Assembly (NCBI GenBank): GCA_963682025.1
Contig: OY821518.1
Coordinates: 231,861,000-231,924,999 of the forward strand
Direction: 5' to 3'
Source of the DNA: Cordilura impudica
Taxonomy: Eukaryota > Arthropoda > Insecta > Diptera > Scathophagidae
DNA: 64,000 nucleotides
A model generated the notes under the pieces. That model searched no databases, was not told the DNA's origin, and saw nothing but the letters and a program-made list of their open reading frames with translations. A program made the position numbers and the translations under genes. Shown one piece after another: positions 11,041 through 22,534 of this stretch (positions are counted from its first letter, which is position 1; every line of letters begins with the position of its first letter).

Positions 11041-11078
11041 ATTTAGAAGCTGCCACAGCAAGTAGATACCGGGGAAAA

Positions 11079-13012
11079 AGAAAATTATAGTCGGTCTACC
11101 CTATACCATGCGTTTAGAAACCCTATCTCTTAGGCCCAACTAACTGGACAGAGAAAATAAGCAAAACCAAATTTGAGTGGGATTTTTATTAATTTTTTTG
11201 GCTGCAGATATGAAAAAGTTCATATCGGATGCTATATCTATATGGGGACTAGGTCCAAAAATGGACCGATCCTGATCATGTTTGGTAAAGTCTCTTGTAT
11301 TTTGCAAAAATATATAGAAACAAAATTTGAGAAGAATCAGTGCAATATTTTTTTATAGATTTAAGTGAAAATCGGGAAGCAGCTCTATATGGACCCAAAG
11401 GGATCATTTTTGGACTACTCATTAATGGATGTAATGAACGCATATAAACCCAATTTGAGTAAGATCTATATGACAATTTGGATCTTATGACAATTTATGT
11501 CGATTTCATATGGGTCATTTGTATGGGGGCTAGGTCTGAACATGGACCGATTCTAACCAATTTCAATAACGTTTATCCTTTGCCCGACAAAAGCTTATAA
11601 ACCCAATTTTGTCAAAATATATTCATATTTGCGACCCGCAGTTTGATTACAAAGTTTACATGGACACACAGATGGACGGACGGACGGACGGACATTGTTA
11701 AATCAACTCAGAAAGTGATTCTGATTCGATCGGTATAATTAAAGATGGGTCCAGGTCAAATATTTTTGGTTGTTACAAACAGCAGCACAAAGTCATTATA
11801 CCCAAACCAAATAGTGGTATAGGGTATAAAAACATCATAAGAGAACTGAAAATTTTTACTTTTATTTCTCTTTATAGAAATACATAAATATTATTTACAA
11901 AAAAAAAAAAAAAAAAAAACAATTACACTTGAAATTCCATTAAAATTCGAATATTTTAACGTGTTAATTAGCTTTTATTTTACACAAAATAAAAAAATTA
12001 AAACTATCATCTTTAAACAATCATTTAAACCAGCGAGCTGTTACCACCACTGCCGCTACCCATCGTTGGAGATAGAAATAACAACGGCTCAACTATCGCA
12101 CATTGGGTTGAATCGTACTCAAAGTAGCACTGAATAGATATTTTAAAATTAATATTTTCTAATGATGGCAACACTGCAGTGCGTAGTGTTCATAAACACA
12201 TTAGATTTTGTTTTGACAATGTCGCAAGTTCATTATTGCATGGCGATGCTTTTCAATGCTTAACATCTGGGTATAATGACTTTGTGCTGCTGTTTGTAAC
12301 AACCAAAAATATTTGACCTAGACCCATCTTTAATTATACCGATCGAATCAGAATCACTTTCTGAGTTGATTTAACAATGTCCGTCCGTCCGTCCGTCCGT
12401 CTGTGTGTCCATGTAAAGCTTGTAATCGAACTGCAGGTCGCAAATATGAATATATTTTGACGAAATTTGGTATGAAAGCTTTTATCGGCCATGGGATGAA
12501 CGCTGTTGAAATTGGTGAGAATCGGTCCATGCCCCCATACAAATAACCCATAAGAAATCGACATAAATTGCCATAAGATCCAAATTGTCATATAGATCTT
12601 ACTCAAATTGGGTTTGTATGCGTTCATTACATCCACTAATGAGTAGTCCAAAAATGATCCCTTTGACCCCATATAGAGCTGCTTCCCGATCTTCACTTAA
12701 ATCTATTAAAAAACAAAAATATTGCACTGATTCTTCTCAAATTTTGTTTGTACATATTTTTGCAAAATACAAGAGACTTTACCAAACATGATCAGGATCG
12801 GTCCATTTTTGGACCTAGTCCCTTTATAGATATAGCATTCGATATGAACTTTTTCATATCTGCAGCCAAAAAAATTAATAAAAATCCCACTCAAATTTGG
12901 TTTTTGCTTATTTTCAATGTCCAGTTAGTTGGGCCTAAGAGATAGGGTTTCTAAACGCATGGTATAGGGTATCGTATAGTCGGTCCAGACCGACTATAAT
13001 TTTCTTACTTGT
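11079..13012. mobile_element. Foldback (palindromic) GTCY-tract element
   Basis: The left arm (about 11079-11835) and right arm (about 12263-13012) are inverted copies of each other. Each contains AAAATTATAGTCGGTC near the outer end and the GGACGGAC / GTCCGTCC tract near the inner end. The roughly 430-bp centre (11836-12262) includes a poly(A) run and no recognised gene. The whole could form a very long hairpin. Confidence 0.7.
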
Positions 13013-13249
13013 TATTTGTGATTCTTTGCTGCTTGTTATATGTTTATTTTTACCTTTTCCTTGGCGGTAAAACTAAATATACATCAAATATTTAAATTTG
13101 TGGTAGAAATGACGGATTTATGGTAAGTTAAACTTTTGTTTATTTAAAACTTGCAATTTTACGATTATTAATAATTTTTTGTATATATATTCATAGTGAA
13201 AAAAAGTGGAACCACGAAAGGAAGAATCTACTGATAGAAGTTCGTTTGA

Positions 13250-13673
13250 AGCATGAGCCAGATTTCAGCTGCAGTTTTTGGAAATTGGATAACATCTCCC
13301 TTTAAGCGGCAAATCATTTTAATAATTTTAAAGAACACCTAATATGACACCTTATATGCGAGACCAATTGTCTCGCCAAAGCGATCGCCGACATCTCTGA
13401 AAGAACAATTATTGCTCAGTTTCCAAATTATAATTTCTAATGCTTTTTGAATGCCACCAGGGTTTAATCGCAATCTGCAACTTCTTAAAATTTAAAGTAT
13501 TAATTAGTTTTATCAAATTATAAAATTTGGTAATAAATACCTGAAATGTACTTTTTTTATTCGAAAATGAGAATAAAACACATCGTCCGGCATGGTTCCG
13601 TTAGTTTTACGAAAAGTTAAATTTTTGAAATTTTTCTCCTTGAGTTTTGGTTCATTAATAATGCTATACGACG
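13250..13673 (-). pseudogene. PIF/Harbinger (HARBI1-like) transposase relic
   Basis: Read on the minus strand, fragments resemble the N-terminal half of HARBI1-type transposases: DDVFYSHFRIKKVHFRYLL, then EIIIWKLSNNCSFRDVGDRF, GLAYKV and DVIQFPKTAAEIW. Later catalytic regions are absent and the frame is broken by stops. Transib copy A begins exactly at 13674 and cuts its 5' side, so the relic was the target of that insertion. Assignment rests on remembered family patterns and is moderate. Confidence 0.5.
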
Positions 13674-13994
13674 CACAGTGGCGCCATTTGAGTTTTTTTG
13701 TTGCAAAAATCATATCTTTTGAACCGAATAACATAATTGAACAGTTTAAACAGCATACGATAGATAACTGTTCAGCCTATAAAATGAGCGTTTGGAAAGG
13801 GAGCTACGCTTTGTAGGGGCCTACTTATGGGTTATCAAAGTTAAAACTTGTAGAAAAATCAATTTTATCATAACTAAAAAAAATCATTTTTACATTTTTA
13901 GATTTTTCTTAATTTTTTTTCTTTAGGGTTTTATGTTTTAAATTATTACCCAACAAATTAAAAAAAAAATTACTTCTTTTTTAAATTTATTTTT

Positions 13995-15044
13995 TCAATT
14001 TTCTGTAAAATATTCATCACAATTCGTAAGAGAAGGTATATCTAAAAGACTAATCATTTCTAAACTATAATTATTTTCTAACTCTATTCGTGACTTCACA
14101 TGCCGCAGGGAAGAAATAAGTGGATCGGAAGATGCTGCCAACATGTTGAAGAGGTCCTCATTTTGCCTTACCCTTGATGCTTTGAATGTGTTCTGCAATC
14201 TATATTTTTTAAAAAATTTGTTAAGAGACTCCTGTGCTTCTTCAGAAAGCTCTCCAATTGGCAAAGACTGGTACTCAATTATATCTTTGCCATGCGCCAA
14301 TATTTTATGGACGGTCGGGGTCAACTTCTTCTGTGGATACATTTCTGCTAAAAAAGATGCAGTTTTCGATGCATATTCTCCATATTTTGTACAATTGACA
14401 TTTTCTTTGCAGTTTTAAACATTCAAGATCATTCCCAATCTTTTCACGATTTGATTGTCAGTTCCAGTGATTCTAGTTACTGCCTCATCATTTTCAAAAA
14501 ATCTCCTAGAAGTGTTTCCATCGTTTGAGTTACCGTATCCGTGCTTGGGACAGTCTACTTTTAGTCCAACTTGTTTAAAAAAAGCATCCCGTATTTGCTT
14601 CTTTCTGATATTTTCCTTATCCTTTATTAATGTATTTTCATCGAAGTTTTCCTCCTCTTGTGGTAGGGTATACGCCAGTTTTAGCAAGAACTCCATACAC
14701 CTTATCCTTGCGTGCAATGGTGACATTCCATATTCGTAATTCTCCTCGTTTGTAGAATCGTTTAAGTTACCAAAGTTCTTCTGACTCTTTTTGCAAATCG
14801 GGCATGACAATGTTGAGGTTGTACCTGTCAGTTCGTTTACGACTTTTTCGTCAACCATGGTCAGATGGAACTCGTAATTGCATTCAATATATTTTTCTTC
14901 TCCAATTTGCAGTTTTGTAGGCTTAATCTTGCTTATCTGTTCTTCAATGTCCTTCACCGTGGTCCTTATGAGTTCTGCCGATTCCCTTGCAAACTGAAAC
15001 ATTATTGGTCGGCAATAATGCACTGATGACGGACATGGATTGCA
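13995..15044 (-). pseudogene. Transib copy A transposase, C-terminal part
   Basis: This encodes the RAG1-like catalytic half: CRP motif, the second catalytic Asp in VDEKVVNELTG (codon 14850-14852), a CPIC zinc-binding pair, SPLHARIRCMEFLLKLAY, GNSNDGNTSRRFF, TVHKILAHG, and the catalytic Glu region LPIGELSEEAQE near 14240. The order matches RAG1 (YDEKLV, CTLC, HKTLAH, ASEGNE). One base missing from a T run near 14418, compared with copy B, breaks the frame. It continues into the N-terminal part at 24791-25745 across the nested insertion. Confidence 0.8.
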
Positions 15045-15299
15045 CATAGGGCCAGATTCAATTTTTTTTTGGCATAAAGTCTAATAATAAAGCTAGAGAG
15101 CTGATTTTGATTATATTATATTATATTATTGATTATATTGGCACTTGCAGTAAGTGAGAACAATTTCAAGTCAATCCGACCACGCCCACCTATACCGCCC
15201 ATATAAGGACACATTGCAGAGGAGTAAATTTTTTTTTATTATTTGATGTTTCGATTTAAACCAACTTAAATACTGATTTCTTAAAGGTATTAAATTAAT

Positions 15300-15668
15300 C
15301 TTCTTTTTCTACTTCCAAATCCAAGCAAAAGTTGTCTTCATGATCCGTATCCGAGTTGCTATCATCGCTGTCTAAAAACTGTTCCTGGTTATTATATTCT
15401 ACATTTGGTGCTTCTAAAAGTTCAATAACTTCCTTTGGTAACGAGGTTTTTTTTATTTTGAGCTAATCTTTTTTTTTATATTAAGGCTTGAAAGGAAAGG
15501 GTCCGATGAATCCATTGATCGGTGGAACACATCCGATAAATTGTTGATACGAGAATTTCGTCTCGCTTATGATTGTCTATCGCGCTTATAAAGTTTATTT
15601 CGCGCTTCAGATGCGTTTTCTCCCAAGCAACCGATAGGTAATACCGATGATGCTATTACCGTGAACCG
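15300..15668 (-). pseudogene. Family-2 Transib-like transposase, C-terminal remnant
   Basis: On the other side of the LTR element the minus strand continues with VLPIGCLGENASEARNK, which contains the expected catalytic Glu, then SSDPFLSSL and an acidic tail DSDDSNSDTDHED ending near 15300. A frameshift next to the insertion and an in-frame TAA after RDRQS interrupt it. The segment 15082-15300 contains a TGGGCGTGG-type repeat on its minus strand and no gene. Confidence 0.65.
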
Positions 15669-16055
15669 TGTAGCGTAACACGACTTTCGTAGTGTGCTGT
15701 ATAATACCCACACTGCATAGCGTACAATGTTTGCAAATGCGGAAATAACAAATATCAATATTGTTGACCACTGCATTTGCAAAACATTGTATGACTGCGT
15801 ATATTCTTATTGTATGTTGTTGTTACGCTGGCACACTTATGTTTATGCTGACCCAAGTGCAGGTAACACATTGTTGTTGTTAATATAGGTTGAAAATATG
15901 TATATAAAGAAGAACCTTTTATAATCATTTACTCATTAATAATTTATCAATCAACCATTAATAATTTAGCATTAAAAGACTCAGCTCCTAGATAGAGCTG
16001 AAGTATAAATAAAAATAAATACTATTTAAACTAAAAACCTATCTTGTCTGCTATA
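15669..16055 (+). repeat. 5' LTR
   Basis: It begins TGTAGCGTAACACG and ends CTTGTCTGCTATA. A TATA-type sequence (TATATAAA, near 15900) and AATAAA hexamers near 16010 mark the likely U3 promoter and R-region polyadenylation signal. No difference from the 3' LTR was found by eye. Confidence 0.92.
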
Positions 16056-16072
16056 TGGCGATCCTGCCAGTG
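16056..16072 (+). promoter_or_regulatory. Primer-binding site (tRNA-Arg-like)
   Basis: TGGCGATCCTGCC starts directly after the 5' LTR. TGGCGA-type sites complementary to tRNA-Arg prime mdg1, 412, blood and stalker elements; the exact tRNA here is inferred. Confidence 0.65.
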
Positions 16073-16468
16073 CTCCTTAGATGAGCATTGTAAAAAAAAA
16101 ATATATATATATATTACGAAAAAATATATATATAATACAAGGATTATGCTCTCAAATTGAGCAATCCTGAAAATAATAAAAAAAAAAAAAAAAAAAAAAT
16201 CGCATAATAATATTGTCCTGGTGGATCAGCCACAACGATCCATCAGCTGCGTTGAAGGAAGATACTGTCTGGCCTAAAGACAGTGGAGATTGCAAAATCA
16301 ATGGCGGAAGGGCCAAAACATATCTTCATAGAAGAGTACAGAAGAAAGACGGGCCAGCAGAAAACGAAGGAAAAACACATCAAAAGACCCCTGGTATATA
16401 TCAATATACACATCAATATGCCCCTAATAAAACAACGAACAGGTAGTTCATCCTAGTTTTACCAAAAA

Positions 16469-16505
<37 letters not shown>

Positions 16506-17162
16506 GGAGCATCCCGTTATGCACCCGTAGGCCAGAAAGCGTTAACCGCTCTTGGCAAATAAATAAATAAAAAAAAAAAAAATTTTTGAAATAGAAAATA
16601 AAAACAGTAATTTGTAAGAAAAAAATCCACAAAGGAATGCAGTTCAATTAATCTAATTTTTTTTGAAAAGGTTATATTTAATCTTGATGCTATTATATAT
16701 ATAAAAACAAAAACACTATGGTAATTATGCTGTTGAAAAAAAAAACAGATATTAAATTAGAATGAAATATTTTATAAATTAAATATATACATAAATAAAA
16801 CTGATGCATGTAAAATAGTATAAGCTATTGATAAAAATAATGAATTACTAGGGAAGATATATAATTAGCAGGATATAAGATTCGGTTAAATTATTGAGGC
16901 AGTCAGAAAAATATTTAATAGAAATAAATAATAGAAAAAATACAAAATAAATAGCGAAGGAAAATGGGAGGTCGTCAATAAAAAATAGAGAATCCCAATG
17001 CAAATGTTATTAATGAAGTAGAAATAAAAGAAGACTAATAATAACCGTACTGATTAGCTTAAATTTTGCATTACATATTTATGCCTTAAACACCAAGAAA
17101 TTAAAAAAAAAGAAATATTTGAGCAGAGCCAATGACTTAAACAAAATTTAAATAATTTTCCC
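16073..17162 (+). other. Untranslated leader of the LTR retrotransposon
   Basis: This roughly 1.1-kb stretch precedes gag. It contains poly(A) runs of about 20 nt (near 16180) and over 30 nt (16469-16502). A short 77-codon frame at 16213-16446 resembles nothing I recognise and lacks an ATG start, so it is not called a gene. Confidence 0.6.
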
Positions 17163-18293
17163 ATGGATTGGCAAGAAATAATTCAGAAGGTGAGACTAAT
17201 CAAAGAGGAGTTCGACAAAACTTATAAATGTTTAAATATAGATAGAAGCACAAAAGAGGAAACAATAATAAAACATATTAGAATCTTATGCGAAAAGTTA
17301 GAACAAATCAGGGTTTTGCTAAATGCAAATTATAACAGACTCACGACACCACATAGGACAGCTGCTGAAAGTTTTTTCTTAGATGTCAAGACTAGAATCC
17401 TGATTATATCATCTAAGAAGGGTGTTAAGGTAAAATTACCAGATACACTACACGAAGAGGTAAATTTCTTAGTAGAAACTGAAAATTCAGAGAATATTGG
17501 AACCTCTTTGGAAAGTACAGAAGTAAAAATGACACAAACAGTCGTTGACTTTCTGAACACAGCTTCAAAGCTGATCATAGAATTTGATGGAAAACCAGAA
17601 AATTTACGTTCCTTTATAGACTCGTTACAGTTAATAGAATCCATCAAAGGTGACCACGAATCTATCGCAGTCTCTTTAATAAAAACAAAGTTAAAGGGAA
17701 GTGCAAGAAATTTAATAGGTAATGAACAAACCATTACTGAGATAATACATAAACTAAAAAACTCAGTAAAGGGCGAGTCGGTTGAGGTATTGACAGCAAA
17801 AATAATGAATACCCGACAAAACAATAAAACTGCCAATAACTATTGCAGTGAAATAGAGAATTTAACGAAGTCATTAGAAAATGCCTATTTATCAGATGGT
17901 TTGCCATGCGAATTGGCATGTAAATATTCAACACAGGTAGCAGTAAAGGCACTAACCAAAAATTGCACCATCGATAAAGTTAAACTTATCATGGAAGCAG
18001 GCCAATTCAGTAACATGAATGAGGCCGTTGGCAAATTCATAAACAGTTGCACTGAAGCAACAGGGCAACAAAATGCCGTATTGTATTTCGGGCAGAAGTT
18101 TAACCGAAATAATAACTACAGACAATATCGTGGAAGGTACAATTACCCACGCAATAATAGTAATAACAGTAACAACGGCAGACCCCAACAAAAACCTATT
18201 CACAACAGGGTTCAACAAAATCAGAACCACAGACGTAACAGAAATTACGTCAGAGCAGCAGAGTCACATGAAAATGATTCGGAAAACTGCTAA
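17163..18293 (+). CDS. gag: gag of the LTR retrotransposon
   Basis: An uninterrupted 376-codon frame from an ATG in the context CCCATGG. The protein has a helical, charged N-terminal and middle part (for example FDGKPENLRSFIDSL, a capsid-like signature) and a basic Asn/Arg/Gln-rich tail from about residue 315 (RNNNYRQYRGRYNYPRN). The tail replaces the usual CCHC zinc knuckle and probably binds RNA. Gag forms the virus-like particle in the cytoplasm. Its TAA (18291-18293) overlaps the pol frame, which opens at 18278 in the -1 phase. Confidence 0.88.
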   Translation: MDWQEIIQKVRLIKEEFDKTYKCLNIDRSTKEETIIKHIRILCEKLEQIRVLLNANYNRLTTPHRTAAESFFLDVKTRILIISSKKGVKVKLPDTLHEEVNFLVETENSENIGTSLESTEVKMTQTVVDFLNTASKLIIEFDGKPENLRSFIDSLQLIESIKGDHESIAVSLIKTKLKGSARNLIGNEQTITEIIHKLKNSVKGESVEVLTAKIMNTRQNNKTANNYCSEIENLTKSLENAYLSDGLPCELACKYSTQVAVKALTKNCTIDKVKLIMEAGQFSNMNEAVGKFINSCTEATGQQNAVLYFGQKFNRNNNYRQYRGRYNYPRNNSNNSNNGRPQQKPIHNRVQQNQNHRRNRNYVRAAESHENDSENC

Positions 18294-21200
18294 AATCCTC
18301 TGAGATATATCATAATAACAATACCAACTACATATACAACCTTAACCTCAGCTTAAGTTTTTATGTTAATATAAAAATTAACGACACGAACAACACGGTA
18401 ACACTGTTGGTAGATACAGGAGCAGACATTTCGGTTATAAAAACTAAACATTTTCATCAAACACAAATTAACAGAAACAGAACAACCACATTGAGTGGAA
18501 TAGGACAGGGTAAAATTCGTTCAATAGGTAATGTATTTATTGACCTAAAATTTAGAGGTTTTTTGATACCACATGATTTCCAAGTAGTACAAAATAATTT
18601 TCCAATACCTTGCGACGGTATCCTTGGAATGGATTTTTTTAAGAAGTATAAATGTATACTAGATTTCAATGGGAACCATGATTACCTCGTACTACGACCA
18701 CCCAATCTGTCGCATGTAATAGAAATTCCACTTACGAACGGCTTCAATGGAATAACACTCCCACCAAGGTCAGAAGTGATTCGTCAAATCAGGTTTCCGG
18801 AGCTTGAAGACGATGTACTAATACCAAATCAAGAAATCGTACCAGGTGTCTTTGTACCAAATACACTGGTAAAATCAAATAACGCATTGGTTCGTTTTTT
18901 AAATACCACACATAAAATAGTAACAATTAGGCAAAATAACATAAAAACCGAGAAAATGTCTGACTATGAAATAGTAAAACAAAAACCACATAAAAATAGC
19001 CAAAGAAAATCTGAAGTTTTGGACCTTTTGAAGGGAAACTTTCCTGAACAGTTCAGAACAATTTTAACTAAGCTTTGTTTAGAATACAATGATATTTTTG
19101 GCTTAGGGACTGAAACAATTACTACCAACAATTTCTATGAACAAAAACTGAGAGTAAAAGATAATCAACCAACGTATATTAAAAATTATCGCATACCAGA
19201 ATCTCATAAGGAGGAAATAAACAAACAGGTTGAAAAACTAATAGATGACAAGATAATCGAACCATCATTTTCGGAATACAATAGCCCAATTCTGTTGGTA
19301 CCAAAGAAATCACTTCCCGGAACAGATGAAAAAAGATGGCGCTTGGTGATAGATTATAGGCAGATAAATAAAAAACTAATATCAGATAAATTCCCGTTAC
19401 CTAGAATAGACGATATCCTAGACCAACTAGGTAGAGCAAAATATTTTTCTTGTTTGGACTTGATGTCCGGGTTTCATCAAATTGGTTTGGAAAAGAACTC
19501 TAGAGACTTGACGTCATTTTCAACAAACAATGGTTCATACAGATTTACTAGACTACCATATGGCTTAAAAATAGCACCGAATTCATTCCAAAGAATGATG
19601 ACATTAGCCTTCAGTGGTCTGAAGCCGAATCAAGCATTCCTATATATGGATGACTTGGTTGTATTGGGATGTTCTGAAAAACATATGCTTTCAAATTTGA
19701 AGGATGTATTCGATCTTTGCCGTAAACACAATCTTAAACTACACCCCCAAAAATGTTCATTCTTTGTGAGAGAGGTAACCTACCTTGGCCACAAATGTAC
19801 TGATAGAGGAATATTACCAGATGATAGTAAATATTCGGTGATAGAAAATTACCCGACGCCTACGGACGCCGATAGCGCACGAAGGTTTGTCGCGTTTTGC
19901 AACTATTACCGACGATTTATTAGAAACTTCTCTGAATATTCCAGACACCTTACAAGGCTATCCAAAAAGGGAGTACCATTTCAGTGGACAAAAGATTGTG
20001 AGTGCGCGTTTAAATACTTAAAGAAGGCATTAATGAGCCCAACATTGCTTCAGTACCCAGACTTTACGAAGGAATTTTGCATAACAACAGATGCGAGTAA
20101 GCATGCTTGCGGTGCAGTTTTAACACAGGAACATGAAGGTAGACACCTACCTGTGGCCTATGCATCTAAAACTTTCACTAAAGGTGAAAGCAACAAATCG
20201 ACCATTGAACAGGAATTAACTGCCATACACTGGGCTGTCACATATTTCAGACCATATATATATATGGAAAACATTTTTTGGTCCGAACAGACCATAGACC
20301 ACTTTCATACCTGTTCTCCATGAAAAATCCAAGTTCTAAGCTAACGAGAATGAGACTCGATCTGGAGGAATATGATTTCACAGTAGAATATCTCAGGGGA
20401 AAAGATAATTATGTTGCCGACGCACTGTCGCGCATTACAATAAATGACTTAAAGGATATTAACGACAAGATTTCATCCGTTTTAAGGGTCACGACAAGAT
20501 CGATGACTAAAGAAGAGAAAATTAGTAAACCAGTAGTAAATCAGCAAAATATCAATAATAATAATAAGCCCAAGGTATATATACCATTGAATAATATAGA
20601 CGTCAAAAGATATTATAAATTAAAGATTTTACCCAACAGATGTTACATCAAAAAGGGAAAATCCATATATGCTAGCATAAGAATAGATGATTTGTTTACT
20701 AAAGGGAATATTGACTTAGGACAATTTTTCCCTAGGCTAGAACGAATAGCCTGTAAACTAAATATTAATAAGATTCAAATTTCACCACATGAGAAGATTT
20801 TCGAATTTGTCTCGATAAGTGAATTTGAGAATATGGGCAATAAAACACTGAATGAAATCAGAATAGCGCTATTAAACGAAGTAACTAAAATTGATAACAC
20901 GAATGCAAAGGCAATACGTGAGGTAATGCTGAAATACCATGATGATCCTATAGAAGGAGGACATTGTGGGATATATAGAACCACTGAGAAGATCAGGAGA
21001 TACTATTACTGGAAAAATATGACAAAAGACATTGCCAAATATGTGAAAACATGCCATAAATGTCAATTGGCTAAAACGGAGAAACATATAAAAAGTCCAA
21101 TGACAATAACGGAGACACCAAATAGGGCTTTTGATACGGTGTACGTAGATACAATTGGACCATTTCCAAAGTCAATTTATGGAAATGAATATGCAGTCAC

Positions 21201-21957
21201 AATGATATGTGACTTAACTAAATACTTGGTAACAATACCAATAAAAGATAAATCAGCTAAGACGATCGCAAAAGCGATATTTGAAAATTTTGTGCTTATA
21301 TACGGTCCAATGAAGACGTTCATTTCGGATATGGGCACAGAATACAAGAACTCTATACTGACAGAGCTTTGCAACCTATTGAAGATAGATAAACGCACAT
21401 CGACAGCACATCATCACCAGACACTAGGTACGATAGAAAGAAGTCACCGGACTTTTAACGAATACGTACGAAACTACATATCAGTAGATAAAGACGACTG
21501 GGATGAATGGCTCAAATATTTCACGTACTGTTTTAACACTACACCATCTACAGTACATGATTATTGCCCTTATGAACTTATTTTTGGAAAAATTCCAAAC
21601 AATTTTAGACAATTTAGTGAAGTAGATAGAGTTGCACCACTTTATAATATAGATAATTATGCTAAGGAAATTAAATTTAGATTAGAAGTAGCAATAGATA
21701 GAGTTAAAAAACTATTAGATATAAATAAAATAAAACAAAAAATTAATTATGATAAAACAAAATTAGATTACAATTTTAAAATAGGAGATTTAGTCTTAGT
21801 AAGAAATGATGCAGGACATAAGTTAGAGATGGCATATAAAGGGCCATATAAAATTAAGAAAATAGATTTCAGAAATAATGTAACCATAGTTGATAAGAAA
21901 ACAAATAAAGAACAAATAGTTCATAAGAATAGACTTAAGTTATACAATATTAAATAA
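18278..21957 (+). pseudogene. pol: pol of the LTR retrotransposon (protease-RT-RNase H-integrase), one frameshift
   Basis: The -1 frame relative to gag is open from 18278 and presumably translated by ribosomal frameshifting. Domains in order: protease with DTGAD (about 18413), reverse transcriptase with the YMDDL catalytic box (about 19645), RNase H with TDASKHACGAVL (about 20090), integrase HHCC zinc domain (HDDPIEGGHCG ... CHKCQLAK) and DDE core (VDTIGPF, SDMGTEY, TLGTIERSHR), then a GPYKI module near the end. The frame is broken in an AT dinucleotide run at 20255-20265, within RNase H, so the downstream half is in another phase. Everything else reads intact. A polymorphism or assembly error in the AT run is possible. 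Confidence 0.88.
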
Positions 21958-22132
21958 ACAATATGCATTCTTTTCTTTAAATCTATATTTGTAAATAAAA
22001 TAAAATAAATTTATTGTAAAATGTGAAACTTGCACTTGATACAACCACAAAAAAAAAAAAAAAAAAAAAAAAAACCCAACAGTACAAATAATAAAAGAAT
22101 GTCCATAGAACAAAATGTTATATGAACATTCT

Positions 22133-22147
22133 TATAAAAAAGGAAGG
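22133..22147 (+). promoter_or_regulatory. Polypurine tract
   Basis: An AAAAAAGGAAGG-like purine run sits directly before the 3' LTR and is the expected plus-strand primer. A separate poly(A) run lies upstream at about 22050-22073 between pol and this site. Confidence 0.65.
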
Positions 22148-22534
22148 TGTAGCGTAACACGACTTTCGTAGTGTGCTGTATAATACCCACACTGCATAGC
22201 GTACAATGTTTGCAAATGCGGAAATAACAAATATCAATATTGTTGACCACTGCATTTGCAAAACATTGTATGACTGCGTATATTCTTATTGTATGTTGTT
22301 GTTACGCTGGCACACTTATGTTTATGCTGACCCAAGTGCAGGTAACACATTGTTGTTGTTAATATAGGTTGAAAATATGTATATAAAGAAGAACCTTTTA
22401 TAATCATTTACTCATTAATAATTTATCAATCAACCATTAATAATTTAGCATTAAAAGACTCAGCTCCTAGATAGAGCTGAAGTATAAATAAAAATAAATA
22501 CTATTTAAACTAAAAACCTATCTTGTCTGCTATA
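22148..22534 (+). repeat. 3' LTR
   Basis: 387 bp, TGTAGCG to CTATA, followed by ACCGTGAAC of the interrupted transposase. It is the same length as the 5' LTR and by eye the same sequence, which indicates a recent insertion. Confidence 0.92.

Larger units (their letters stand above)
15669..22534 (+). mobile_element. mdg1/412-like Ty3/gypsy LTR retrotransposon (6.9 kb, near intact)
   Basis: Two 387-bp LTRs, identical by eye, flank a primer-binding site, gag and pol, with a purine-rich tract before the 3' LTR. ACCG (possibly AACCG) lies on both sides and fits a 4-5 bp target-site duplication. There is no env-like ORF between pol and the 3' LTR. The tRNA-Arg type primer site, gag without CCHC and lack of env recall the mdg1/412 group. 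It sits in opposite orientation to the Transib element it interrupts. Confidence 0.9.

Noticed and set aside
13109..13300. Possible two-exon MADF-like start (MTDL, then KKWNHERKNLLIEVRLKHEP) on the plus strand with plausible splice sites
   Set aside because: It runs only about 30 codons before a stop, overlaps the antisense Harbinger-like reading, and shows no complete MADF domain. It could be the accessory gene of a Harbinger element, but support is too weak.
16213..16446. 77-codon frame in the LTR-retrotransposon leader
   Set aside because: No ATG start, no recognised similarity; it lies in untranslated leader bounded by poly(A) runs.
22011..22147. Possible env or third ORF between pol and the 3' LTR
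   Set aside because: Only about 190 bp remain after pol, including a poly(A) run and the polypurine tract; no frame of useful length.
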